From NCBI RefSeq assembly GCF_004331255.1, contig NZ_SJOF01000002.1, forward strand, positions 124,001 to 188,000: a stretch of 64,000 nucleotides of DNA. Direction: 5' to 3'. The DNA is from Acinetobacter sp. ANC 4173. GTDB lineage: Bacteria; Pseudomonadota; Gammaproteobacteria; Pseudomonadales; Moraxellaceae. Shown here piece after piece: positions 1 to 7,667 of the stretch (positions within the stretch are counted from its first letter, which is position 1; each line of letters opens with the position of its first letter). The position numbers and the translations under genes are program-made. The notes beneath the pieces are model-generated. The model was not told where the DNA came from. It did not search any database and worked only from the letters and a program-made list of their open reading frames with translations.

Positions 1-525
1 GTAAAAGCTGTTGTCACAAGCACGATGTACGATATGACCCGAGTAATGTCTAAAGGGTATAATGATAGTGTTACACCAGAACAGCGTAACAAAACGCTGG
101 AACAGCTCAGTGCTCAACGTTGGATCGATGCAAAAAATGGAAAGCCTGCCTATCAACCAGCTTACAATAAATTAAGTGGCGGTGAAGCACAGTTCTTAGT
201 TGACTATCATGACTACTACATGACGCCTCGTGGCTATCATCCTCGTGCAGTCAACTCAGGCAATGCTTGGTCAATGACGACACCAATTTCATTTATGAAT
301 ATGCCAATTTTGACGTACATTAAAGAAATTTCACCTCGCCCTATTCTTTTTATTCATGGTGAAAAAGCACATTCACGCTATTTTAGTGAAACAGCTTATG
401 AGGCGGCAGCCCAACCAAAAGAACTCTATATTGTTCCTAATGCCAATCATGTTGATCTGTATGACCGTGTTGACATCATTCCGTTTGATAAGATGACCAA
501 CTTCTTTAATCAATACTTAAAGTAA
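1..525 (+). CDS. Alpha/beta hydrolase, C-terminal part (cut by window edge)
   Basis: The reading frame is open from base 1, so this is the C-terminal ~174 residues of a longer protein; an internal ATG at 25 is not convincing as the true start. The C-terminal part has the alpha/beta hydrolase layout: a strand PILFIHGEKA followed about 30 residues later by IVPNANHVDLYD, which would supply the catalytic histidine. The insert with YHDYYMTPRGYHPRAVN resembles YcjY/dienelactone-hydrolase-type proteins. The nucleophile serine lies outside the window. A strong hairpin terminator follows directly. Substrate unknown; the family call is good, the subfamily is inference. Confidence 0.7.
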   Translation, partial: VKAVVTSTMYDMTRVMSKGYNDSVTPEQRNKTLEQLSAQRWIDAKNGKPAYQPAYNKLSGGEAQFLVDYHDYYMTPRGYHPRAVNSGNAWSMTTPISFMNMPILTYIKEISPRPILFIHGEKAHSRYFSETAYEAAAQPKELYIVPNANHVDLYDRVDIIPFDKMTNFFNQYLK

Positions 526-539
526 AGCTTATTTTAACT

Positions 540-571
540 AAGTTGAGCGAACTCACTCAACTTGGTTTTTT
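540..571 (+). terminator. Rho-independent terminator after the hydrolase
   Basis: Stem AAGTTGAG (540-547) pairs with CTCAACTT (556-563) around an 8-base loop and is followed by a run of six T (566-571). It sits 15 bases after the hydrolase stop codon. Confidence 0.8.
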
Positions 572-599
572 AGCAATGTATTTAGGTGATTCCCTAGTC

Positions 600-709
600 A
601 TGATGAAAACACGATATAAAGTTATCCTTATTCTGATTGTAGTAGGTATAACCACATTGAAGAACATAAAGATTTGATGGCTGACTGGGCGCAGTTGTGT
701 CATGAATGA
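600..709 (+). pseudogene. Possible deletion scar of a small membrane or secreted protein gene
   Basis: An ATG at 600 (second ATG at 603) opens a short frame with a hydrophobic start (MMKTRYKVILILIVVGI) that stops after about 26 codons. In another frame the following bases read EEHKDLMADWAQLCHE and a stop at about 709, which looks like a natural protein end. The simplest reading is the N-terminal signal/anchor and the C-terminal tail of one gene left after an internal deletion. No homolog was recognised. The rest of 572-728 shows nothing else. Confidence 0.3.
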
Positions 710-728
710 AGTATTTTATAATTTAAAA

Positions 729-1216
729 GGGCTTTGTTGCACAAACCTATCTCTAAAGGCTTATTCAGCAATATAATTTTCAAATGAATAAGCCTTCCCA
801 TAAAATTTATCGTACTCTCAATTGGTCTTCATACAACCGAGCTCTCATTAATCGTGGAAATATTGCCATTTGGTTTGACCCTAAAACACAGTGGTATGCT
901 CAACCAAAAGGCAGACAAGGTCGAAATCAAACTTACTCAGACATAGCAATCCAATGTTGCTTAATGATTAAATCTCTATTTCGACTTTCTTTACGCATGG
1001 TTTGAATAGTTACCAATTTTATAGACACCTTTAAGTTAGATAATATGGCTAATAAACTCAGTGCGCGAAACTTTCACAGCCAAGTCAATCAGATTGATGC
1101 ACGTGTGGCCGTATTAAATAAATTTATGGATTTAGGCAGACCTCATACCCGAGTTGTATCTTAAATTTAGATAACTTAGGTGAACTTTAATTTTAAATCT
1201 TTGTGCAACAAAGCCC
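729..1216 (+). mobile_element. Internally deleted IS5-type insertion sequence
   Basis: The element is 488 bp and bounded by perfect 17-bp inverted repeats, GGGCTTTGTTGCACAAA at 729-745 and its reverse complement at 1200-1216. Inside are the N-terminal ~70 residues of an IS5-family DDE transposase (from 784; motif NWSSYNRALINRGNIAIWFD) and its C-terminal tail (1045-1164; KLSARNFHSQVNQIDARVAV, ending GRPHTRVVS). The whole catalytic core between them is missing, so the copy cannot move itself but keeps the ends a related transposase could use in trans. No convincing target duplication: the nine flanking bases on each side differ. Confidence 0.85.
784..1164 (+). pseudogene. IS5-family transposase, core deleted
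   Basis: ATG at 784 reads about 73 residues to a TGA at 1003-1005. The same frame reopens and carries the C-terminal tail from 1045 to the TAA at 1162-1164. IS5-family transposases of this type are roughly 300 residues; here about two thirds, including the DDE residues, are gone. The N-terminal part (IAIWFDPKTQWYAQPKGRQG, then SLFRLSLRMV) is typical of Acinetobacter IS5-group elements. Non-functional. Confidence 0.8.
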
Positions 1217-1265
1217 ATCTTAAATATTATCTTAATAAAACTCTCCTGCTTGATAAGCATATTAG

Positions 1266-1727
1266 CTATTCAGTTTCGATTTGAGTCGTTTTACTACTCG
1301 AATAGATAAAATAAAGTGCAATCGCTAAACAGATGAGTGCGCCTAATCGATATGTTGAAAAAGGCAGAATTTCATTGCCAAACCAACCAAAATTATCAAT
1401 CAACATACTCATTAAGAGTTGCCCAAAAATCACCGCAACCGTAGCAACAGCTGCCCCTATTCTTTGTACAGCTAAGACCATAATCACAATATAGGGAACG
1501 CCACACATTGCTCCAAGCAGTTGCCATTTAGGTACATCTAGCAGGGTTAATGTTTGTTTTGGTTCAAAATAAAAAATAAGCAATGCCGTAATTAAAGCGC
1601 CTACCGAAAACGTTAAAAATGCACTACGGAATACGCCAACTTTACTGCCAAGCTGTCCATTAATAGCGGCTTGAACACTTAAAAGAGCACCGCCGATGAC
1701 AGCCAATAAAATCATGAATATTGTCAT
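1266..1727 (-). CDS. YdcZ-family (DUF606) membrane protein, DMT superfamily
   Basis: This 153-residue protein has about five hydrophobic segments and the family's N-terminal glycine/alanine-rich helix (GGALLSVQAAINGQLGS). YdcZ/DUF606 proteins are small inner-membrane members of the drug/metabolite transporter superfamily, often encoded in pairs, and the substrate is generally unknown. The start is well set: AGGAGG lies 6 bases upstream, and the stop codon (TAG) of the preceding gene overlaps this ribosome site, so translation is probably coupled. With its partner it likely forms a two-subunit transporter; that is inference. Confidence 0.8.
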   Translation of the reverse strand: MTIFMILLAVIGGALLSVQAAINGQLGSKVGVFRSAFLTFSVGALITALLIFYFEPKQTLTLLDVPKWQLLGAMCGVPYIVIMVLAVQRIGAAVATVAVIFGQLLMSMLIDNFGWFGNEILPFSTYRLGALICLAIALYFIYSSSKTTQIETE

Positions 1728-1736
1728 ATTACCCTC

Positions 1737-2186
1737 CTATGCTTTTGCAACTAATGAAAGTGCAACCACAATAAAAACAAGCGCAAGCACACGTTTACGA
1801 TCTACTTTTCTATGCGGAGTTCCGAGTAGTCCATAGTGATCAATAATAAGACTTTTAAAAACTTGACCCGCCAAAATCCCAATCATGGTCATGGCAATAC
1901 CAATAATCGGCGCGGTAATGGTGAGAATAATAACGTAGATCGGACCAATAACGCCTCCCAACAACTGCCAAGATGGAAGGGTAAAAAATGAAGGGCTGTT
2001 CCGTGGGCTAAAGAACAACATTAATAAAAAAGTAAGGGCTGCCCCTACGCCAAAAATACTAAAAGTAGCCCACAACTCCCCAACTTCTGTACCTAATGGG
2101 CCTAAAAGCCCTGCTTCTACGGATAACCCCATTCCACCCAAAATGGTGAGGAGCAGTAATAGAATTTGCATAAAAAATTGCCTCAT
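1737..2186 (-). CDS. YdcZ-family (DUF606) membrane protein, second of the pair
   Basis: 149 residues with about five membrane segments. The start GGMGLSVEAGLLGPLGTEVG matches the same family motif as the downstream partner (GGALLSVQAAINGQLG), so the two are diverged paralogs in one operon with a 9-base gap. An alternative ATG lies five codons in. The gene is divergent from the LysR gene at 2272, with only 85 bases between them; LysR proteins commonly control the divergent neighbour, so this pair is the likely target. Substrate unknown. Confidence 0.78.
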   Translation of the reverse strand: MRQFFMQILLLLLTILGGMGLSVEAGLLGPLGTEVGELWATFSIFGVGAALTFLLMLFFSPRNSPSFFTLPSWQLLGGVIGPIYVIILTITAPIIGIAMTMIGILAGQVFKSLIIDHYGLLGTPHRKVDRKRVLALVFIVVALSLVAKA

Positions 2187-2271
2187 CTGTATCTAGGCAA
2201 CGAATACTAAAGTAGCTAATTCATCAGAAAAACAGCATAATTCATGAATCACTTTTGCATAAATTTCACAG

Positions 2272-3204
2272 ATGAATTTAACTAATTCGATTGATATTCG
2301 TACTCTTCGTTTTTTTATCAGTGTATATAATGCTCAAAACTTCTCTGTGGTGGCGAGAAAAGAAGATGTGTCGGCATCGATGATTTCTCGGACCATTCAA
2401 CAGTTAGAAAATGCGTTGGGGCAACAACTTTTCTATCGAAATACACGAGCCATCACTCCGACCGAATCGGGCAAATTATTTTTTGAATATGCCAAAAGAA
2501 TTACAGAGCAATTTGATGAAGCTCAAAAGGCATTGCAAGATAAAACAATAGAACCCTCTGGACTGGTCCGAATTAATGCACCCGTATTTTTTGGTCAACG
2601 GCATATTGCGCCTTGGTTAGCGGGTTTATCAGAACGTTATCCAAGGCTTTTAATAGAGCTCATTCAGACAGACGAATTTATAGATCCGCTTAGGGATAGT
2701 ACCGATTTAATTTTTCGTATTGGAACCCTGACAGATTCATCGTTTCATGCACGTATTTTCGGCACACAAAAATATCATTTAGCAGCCTCGCCTAGCTACA
2801 TTGCTAAATACGGTGCGCTTGATCACCCCAAAGAACTTAATGACCATAAATGCTTAGTCTATAAAGGATTTGAAGGTCCTAATCGTTGGTTGGTTAGAAA
2901 ACCCAATGAGGAATGGATACATTATCCAATTGTGCCGCTACTTGCTTCAAATAATGCTGAGAGCTTAATGACGGCTGCACTCCATGGGATGGGAATTGTT
3001 TTGTTCCCTGACTGGTTAATTGGTGAGGCTTTAAAGGTTGGCAAATTAATAAAACTTTTACCGCAATATCAAGCCTCAATTAAATCGCAGCCTCAGCACA
3101 TCGCCGCAATTTATCCGAATGTGCGTCATCCGCCTTTAAATATTCGGGTAATTATTGATTATTTTGCTGAAGTCTACGGTGAAACGCCTTACTGGCAGAA
3201 TTAA
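2272..3204 (+). CDS. LysR-family transcriptional regulator
   Basis: 310 residues, the usual LTTR length. The N-terminal winged helix-turn-helix (about residues 9-66) contains TLRFFISVYNAQNFSVVARK and ISRTIQQLENALGQQLFYRN. The rest is the periplasmic-binding-protein-like effector domain. The CrgA/DmlR-like pattern (TPTESGKLFFEYA, RINAPVFFGQRHIAPWL) places it in the large group regulating small-molecule metabolism or export. It is divergent from the YdcZ pair and probably controls it. Effector unknown. Confidence 0.88.
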   Translation: MNLTNSIDIRTLRFFISVYNAQNFSVVARKEDVSASMISRTIQQLENALGQQLFYRNTRAITPTESGKLFFEYAKRITEQFDEAQKALQDKTIEPSGLVRINAPVFFGQRHIAPWLAGLSERYPRLLIELIQTDEFIDPLRDSTDLIFRIGTLTDSSFHARIFGTQKYHLAASPSYIAKYGALDHPKELNDHKCLVYKGFEGPNRWLVRKPNEEWIHYPIVPLLASNNAESLMTAALHGMGIVLFPDWLIGEALKVGKLIKLLPQYQASIKSQPQHIAAIYPNVRHPPLNIRVIIDYFAEVYGETPYWQN

Positions 3205-3280
3205 ATCTATATTGAAGTACACAGTTTTTTTAACTAAAACCTATCCATCGGCATTACGAGTGTAATAGCTTATTTAGTGG

Positions 3281-3316
3281 AATTGTGTTAGTATTTTTTT
3301 AGTAGTTACTATTGGG
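3281..3316 (+). promoter_or_regulatory. Candidate HxlR operator upstream of the HxlR gene
   Basis: The bases TTTTTAGTAGTTACTATT (about 3296-3313) just upstream of the HxlR gene recur almost exactly at 7573-7590 between the two redox operons. TAGTTACTA and TAGTAACTA are reverse complements of each other, and a TAGTAT half-site lies just before. Such TACTA/TAGTA dyads resemble sites known for HxlR-family regulators such as YodB. Autoregulation is inferred. Confidence 0.5.
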
Positions 3317-3330
3317 TTTATTAATTCGAT

Positions 3331-3771
3331 ATGAGTAAAAATAGCAATCTTGAAGTCTGCCCAATCGCTAGAAGTCTTTCTGTTCTCGGTGATGCGTGGA
3401 GTATGTTGATTTTACGTGATGCTCATGCGGGTTTTACACGTTTTGATCAGTTCCGTAAAAGTTTGGGTATTGCACCAACCATGCTAACTAAACGTTTGTC
3501 TGTTTTAGTAGAGGAAGGCTTACTCGAAAAAAGACAATATTCTGAACATCCGCCACGTGAAGAGTACCTATTAACTGAAGCGGGTAAAGATTTTTTACCA
3601 GCTTTATTTGTGATTGGTGCATGGGGTAGAAAACATAAACCCTTTGAACAACCCGAAAAAATGGTGACTTTTCTTGATGCAGAACAAGGCACTGAAATTA
3701 AGCCAATTGTGATTGATCAAATCACTGGTGCCGAAATTGGTACTCGCCCTATTCGCCAAAAAACCGAATAA
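3331..3771 (+). CDS. HxlR-family winged-helix regulator
   Basis: 146 residues. The HxlR signature runs from about residue 9: CPIARSLSVLGDAWSMLILR, then FDQFRKSLGIAPTMLTKRL and PPREEYLLTEAGKDFLP. The single cysteine at the N-terminal end of the domain (residue 9) is the position that senses electrophiles or quinones in regulators such as YodB and HypR. There is no good ribosome site before the ATG. The shared upstream element and the adjacent reductase/hydrolase operons suggest it responds to a reactive carbonyl or quinone; this is inference. Confidence 0.88.
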   Translation: MSKNSNLEVCPIARSLSVLGDAWSMLILRDAHAGFTRFDQFRKSLGIAPTMLTKRLSVLVEEGLLEKRQYSEHPPREEYLLTEAGKDFLPALFVIGAWGRKHKPFEQPEKMVTFLDAEQGTEIKPIVIDQITGAEIGTRPIRQKTE

Positions 3772-3781
3772 GATTTTAATT

Positions 3782-3808
3782 AAAAAGCACTCAATTGGAG
3801 TGCTTTTT
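3782..3808. terminator. Bidirectional terminator between convergent genes
   Basis: Stem AAAAAGCACTC (3782-3792) and GAGTGCTTTTT (3798-3808) with loop AATTG. The A/T tails on each side let it serve both the HxlR gene (+) and the Old Yellow Enzyme gene (-). Confidence 0.85.
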
Positions 3809-3833
3809 ATTGGGCTCATATAAATTAAATCGG

Positions 3834-5084
3834 TTATTTTGCCCGTACTCGTTGGGTGGCATACGTTCCCCAACCACTGCTTAAAACCAATTTAATAAAT
3901 GCCCATAAACCACTTTCATGAGGTTTTGGCTCTTGACCTTTACCTATGCGTTTTAATTGTTGGGTGTACCAAAATACTTCCATAATACCTAGACTATCGA
4001 CCTTCTTAATGCCTGTTTTAATTGGATGCACTGACTGAAGACCATTTTTTCCAGCTAGTAAAAGTTTGGGTACATCAGGTTCAATCGCCATAATTCTCGC
4101 AATCCCAATAACATCACACGCTTGAGACTGCAAAGCTTGATTCATGCCTTCTACGGTCCGAAAACCACCTGTAACCATGAGTGGAGTTTTTACAAGTTTT
4201 CTTACCTTTTCTGCGAAATCAATAAAGAAAGCTTCACGTGCAATGGTCGATGCTTTTTGTGGTGCTTTGGCTACGCCAGATTCATAAGTACCGCCTGATA
4301 TTTCTATAAGGTCAATGCCCGCATTGGCTAAAGCCTGAATAGTTTCTAACGAGTCTTGTTCGGTAAAGCCGCCTTTTTGAAAGTCTGCCGAGTTAAGCTT
4401 AATCGCAATAGGAAACTCTTTACCGACCTGTTTACGGATCTCTGCATAAACTTCCATTAAAAAACGACGGCGTTTTTCAGGTGTACCGCCCCACTCATCA
4501 TTTCTTAAATTATGCAAAGGCGATAAGAACTGATTAATCAGATAACCATGTGCAGCATGAATCTCAACGCCACTAAATCCTGCTTTTTTACAAATTGCTG
4601 CGCTACGACCAAAACGCTGAATAATATCGATAATCTCTGCATGTGTGGCTTCATCAGGCGTCGCAAATAAAGATTGCATTTCTGGCCTAAACGGCACTGC
4701 CGATGCAGAAATATTACGTACATTTAGTCCTTTCGGTGATTGTTTCCCAGGATGATTCAACTGTGCCCACAATTGAGAACCTTGTTCAGTCACGGATTTT
4801 GCCCATTTCTGTAAAATTGTAAAATCACGTTCATCCTCAACTACTACATTACCCGCCTCACCCAAGGCACGTCGGTCAATCATGATGTTGCCAGTTATGA
4901 TCATTCCAATACCTGAGGCAGCCCAGCGCTCATATAGCCGAACATGCTTTTCGTTTGGGTTATTTGAATAGGTGGCTAAGGTTTCACTGGTTGAAGCCTT
5001 TGCTAAACGGTTTGGAACGATAATGCCATTCGGCAAAGTTAAAGGCTGATTCAAAAGATTGGTTTTTAATTGCAAATGAGTCAT
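3834..5084 (-). CDS. Old Yellow Enzyme-family NADH:flavin oxidoreductase
   Basis: 416 residues forming an FMN-binding TIM barrel. The active-site histidine pair is in HAAHGYL (about residues 176-182), followed by NQFLSPLHNLRNDEWGGTPE, the usual OYE barrel signature; the phosphate-binding glycine stretch is VTGGFRTVEGM. The family reduces activated C=C bonds of enones, quinones or nitro compounds with NAD(P)H. The HAAHGYL form resembles the 2,4-dienoyl-CoA-reductase/YqjM side, in contrast to the HAANGYL enzyme at 11205. It is the last gene of the minus-strand operon, 9 bases after the SCP2-like gene. Confidence 0.88.
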   Translation of the reverse strand: MTHLQLKTNLLNQPLTLPNGIIVPNRLAKASTSETLATYSNNPNEKHVRLYERWAASGIGMIITGNIMIDRRALGEAGNVVVEDERDFTILQKWAKSVTEQGSQLWAQLNHPGKQSPKGLNVRNISASAVPFRPEMQSLFATPDEATHAEIIDIIQRFGRSAAICKKAGFSGVEIHAAHGYLINQFLSPLHNLRNDEWGGTPEKRRRFLMEVYAEIRKQVGKEFPIAIKLNSADFQKGGFTEQDSLETIQALANAGIDLIEISGGTYESGVAKAPQKASTIAREAFFIDFAEKVRKLVKTPLMVTGGFRTVEGMNQALQSQACDVIGIARIMAIEPDVPKLLLAGKNGLQSVHPIKTGIKKVDSLGIMEVFWYTQQLKRIGKGQEPKPHESGLWAFIKLVLSSGWGTYATQRVRAK

Positions 5085-5093
5085 GGCCTTATC

Positions 5094-5480
5094 TCACACA
5101 GTTAAAGTGGGTTTTGAATGAGGTTGAATAAAGTCCACTAAACTTTGAAACCACATCACATCTACAAAATTTCCGCTAATGACAAGGTCTTGTGTTTTAA
5201 GCGCAGTTAAAAAAGTATTCACACTGTCTTTAGCAGACAATACAGCGAATCCTTTACTCGCAGTCTTAAATGTAAAGATAAAACTAGGTGACTTGGTTAG
5301 CCCAGAGTAAGAGTTAATCTTGCCATTCTTGACTTCAAAATAGCGCCCTTCACCACTTGCCGTCTGAATCTGAAAGGTGACATTTTTGTCATTCACATAG
5401 GCCGCACATTTCGGATTCTTTTTTACCGCACGCTGCATGAGCTTGGTGAGCATCCACAGCAATAATTTAAATTTCATCAT
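5094..5480 (-). CDS. Small SCP2-like / hypothetical protein
   Basis: 128 residues with an initial hydrophobic and basic helix (KFKLLLWMLTKLMQRAVKKN), then a beta-rich part (VTFQIQTASGEGRYFEVKNG, SFIFTFKTASKGFAVL) and a final FVDVMWFQSLVDFIQP. The layout resembles SCP2-type lipid-binding proteins, in which a hydrophobic cavity binds acyl chains or sterols. It lies between a hydrolase and an OYE gene, which suggests a hydrophobic-substrate role. The family call is tentative; no catalytic motif is visible. The start may be either of two adjacent ATGs. Confidence 0.55.
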   Translation of the reverse strand: MMKFKLLLWMLTKLMQRAVKKNPKCAAYVNDKNVTFQIQTASGEGRYFEVKNGKINSYSGLTKSPSFIFTFKTASKGFAVLSAKDSVNTFLTALKTQDLVISGNFVDVMWFQSLVDFIQPHSKPTLTV

Positions 5481-5529
5481 TTTTTGTCTTCTTGATTCAT
5501 CAAATTAACTGGACAGAACTCACAAGCAT

Positions 5530-6399
5530 TTATTCATCTAAAAACTGTATTGCATGTTTTACAAAGCGTTCAGGGTATTGAAATTGGGCGCCATGTCCTG
5601 CATCTGGATAGATAAATAACTGAGCGTTTGGAATGTTAAGTGCCATGTGATATGCGTTGATAGTCGGAATCATCACATCATCAACACCATTTAAAATGAA
5701 AGTAGGTTGTTTAATCTCACGTAAATGTGCAAATGGATCTTGTTCATCAAGTTTAGGTAAGAAATGCATATTGGCTTCTATCTGTGCCTGCATTGCCTCA
5801 ACTGAGCTTGGTGTATCTTGATTTTTACGCTCATGTCGACGTTGCCAAAATTCACGGCCCGCTTGAATAGCAGCTTCAGATCGGCCAAAAAATAAAAAGA
5901 GAAAGTCTTCTTCAGATGGCACAGCAGTTGTTGCATGTTTCAATACCAACGTAGCTACTTCTGGGTCATCACCGCGTGGTTTACCGCCTCTTGATCCTGT
6001 ACCTAAAAGCATCAGCTTTCTTACAAGTTCCGAATGACGGCGTACTAAATCTTGTGCCTGAAAGCCGCCGAGTGAAAAGCCTAATACATCAACTTGTTTT
6101 AAGCCCAATGTACGAATGACTGCGGCTGCATCATCTGCCATATCTTCAATACGGGTACGAGGCTGACCTGTAGATGAAGCAATGCCTCGACCATTAAATA
6201 AAATGACTTCACGCCCTTGTGCCAAACCATTGGTAATGATTGGGTCCCAGTTGTCTAAACCGCCTCGAAAGTGTTGAAGAAAAAATAGCGGTGGTTGCCC
6301 TGTGTTTGAGTTACCCCATCGACGATAGGCAAATTTTGCTCCATCTACTTCAATGAATTGAGTCTCGGCTGTTTGGTGTATAATTGTTGTCATCGTCAT
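5530..6399 (-). CDS. Alpha/beta hydrolase, cytoplasmic paralog
   Basis: 289 residues. The nucleophile elbow is GFSLGG (VDVLGFSLGGFQAQDLV), the likely acid is in NGVDDVMIPT and the histidine in YPDAGHGAQFQYPERF. No signal peptide is present. It is closely related to the next gene upstream (GFSMGG, YPDAGHGGIFQF), so the two arose by duplication but act in different compartments. A second ATG two codons in has the better spacing to AGGA. The FNGRGIASSTGQP loop is typical of haloperoxidase/epoxide-hydrolase-like enzymes. Substrate not deducible. Confidence 0.88.
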   Translation of the reverse strand: MTMTTIIHQTAETQFIEVDGAKFAYRRWGNSNTGQPPLFFLQHFRGGLDNWDPIITNGLAQGREVILFNGRGIASSTGQPRTRIEDMADDAAAVIRTLGLKQVDVLGFSLGGFQAQDLVRRHSELVRKLMLLGTGSRGGKPRGDDPEVATLVLKHATTAVPSEEDFLFLFFGRSEAAIQAGREFWQRRHERKNQDTPSSVEAMQAQIEANMHFLPKLDEQDPFAHLREIKQPTFILNGVDDVMIPTINAYHMALNIPNAQLFIYPDAGHGAQFQYPERFVKHAIQFLDE

Positions 6400-6417
6400 T
6401 GTCCTAAATTTAAGTTC

Positions 6418-7431
6418 TTATTTCGCTAAGAATGTAAGTGATTGTTTTACAAAATCTTCATGAAACTGAAAAATTCCGCCATGGCCAGCATCGGGGTAAA
6501 TAACAACAGAGCTATTCGGCAAACGTTTTGCCAAATCATAGGTGTTCACGGTTGGGACCATTCGGTCATGATCACCATTAGCAACTAAGACAGGTTGTTG
6601 AATCACAGAAAGGTCGGAAGGTTTCTTACTGCCCCATTTTTTGAGTGCTTTAAGCTGAGCACGATAGGCAGAAATGGTGATTTCTTTATCGCGGTTTTTG
6701 GTACGTTCGTTAATACGTTGAATAAACTGTTTTGCAGCAGCTTTACCATTTTCTGTACGTGTGAAGAAAAGATAAACCTTAGGATCTTGACCGGTAGCCA
6801 TTCCACGGACTAAATCCCAATTAGAAATTCGCCCTACGGTACTAATGCCTGTACCTCCCGCAGGGCCAGTTCCCGACAAAATCATTTTTCGAACTAAATT
6901 CGGCTGCTTCAAAGCAATCTCTTGTGAAATCATGCCGCCCATCGAGAAGCCAAATAAATCAACTTGCTTAAAGCCTTTTGCTTGAATGAAAGCAATCGCA
7001 TCGCCTGCCATTTGCTCAATTGACTGGGCTGGTTTACCTGTAGAAGCACCGACCCCACGATTATCAAACACCACCACATGATGTTTAGCGGCAATTCCAT
7101 CAATAATTCGTGGGTCCCAATTATCTAGAACAGCCGCCAAGTGATTTAAGAAAATGACAGGCGTTCCACCATTTTGTTGACCATATTCTCGGTAAGCGAA
7201 GTTAACGCCGCCTGCACGAATAAATTGAGTGGGTACATTCTTCCAATTTGTATCTTGCTCGGCGTGTTGCCCTGCTTGCAGATTGCTAACGGCACTTGAT
7301 AACACTTTATGTGCCTGAATTGATGGTTCATTAAAAGAAACCGATGGCACAACCTCTGCCTGAGTTAAAGGAACACTAAAAATAGATATCGCCGTCAAAC
7401 TCATAGCCACTGTATTTAATAAAAACTTCAT
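6418..7431 (-). CDS. Alpha/beta hydrolase with signal peptide
   Basis: I place the start at the ATG at 7431, giving 337 residues, because it opens a clean signal peptide (MKFLLNTVAMSLTAISIFSV, then PLTQA before the likely cleavage). An in-frame ATG 13 codons upstream would bury the signal. The hydrolase domain begins about residue 65 (FIRAGGVNFAYREYG), with VGASTGKP, nucleophile GFSMGG, acid in NGDHDRMVPT and histidine in YPDAGHGGIF. It is the first gene of the minus-strand operon and the exported twin of the gene at 5530. The substrate is probably a small ester, lactone or halide; this is inference. Confidence 0.87.
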   Translation of the reverse strand: MKFLLNTVAMSLTAISIFSVPLTQAEVVPSVSFNEPSIQAHKVLSSAVSNLQAGQHAEQDTNWKNVPTQFIRAGGVNFAYREYGQQNGGTPVIFLNHLAAVLDNWDPRIIDGIAAKHHVVVFDNRGVGASTGKPAQSIEQMAGDAIAFIQAKGFKQVDLFGFSMGGMISQEIALKQPNLVRKMILSGTGPAGGTGISTVGRISNWDLVRGMATGQDPKVYLFFTRTENGKAAAKQFIQRINERTKNRDKEITISAYRAQLKALKKWGSKKPSDLSVIQQPVLVANGDHDRMVPTVNTYDLAKRLPNSSVVIYPDAGHGGIFQFHEDFVKQSLTFLAK

Positions 7432-7561
7432 TTCTCTGATCCTAAAATTTAATTCATTGATCTGATTCATCTGTTTTTTATGAGTGATCTTTCAAAAGGA
7501 GAAAAGATAAAAAACAGAGTAAGTATCGATTTAATACCAACTATACACAGGCAAAAACATA

Positions 7562-7592
7562 TTGTAACTATCTTTTTAGTAGTAACTATTTT
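7562..7592. promoter_or_regulatory. Candidate HxlR operator in the divergent intergenic region
   Basis: TTTTTAGTAGTAACTATT at 7573-7590 differs from the element upstream of the HxlR gene at one base. A further GTAACTAT at 7564-7571 makes a direct repeat with the GTAACTAT inside it. The site lies between the divergent operons starting at 7431 (-) and 7668 (+), where it could control both. Confidence 0.5.
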
Positions 7593-7667
7593 ATTTTTAG
7601 ATTATGATGAAAAAATCAAGCCGGAATTGATTGGTTCAGGCGACAAAGTTTAAGTAAGGAACATGAT

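Noticed and set aside
784-1005. 73-residue frame as an independent gene
   Set aside because: It is the N-terminal part of an IS5-family transposase within an element whose matching 17-bp ends and C-terminal tail are visible.
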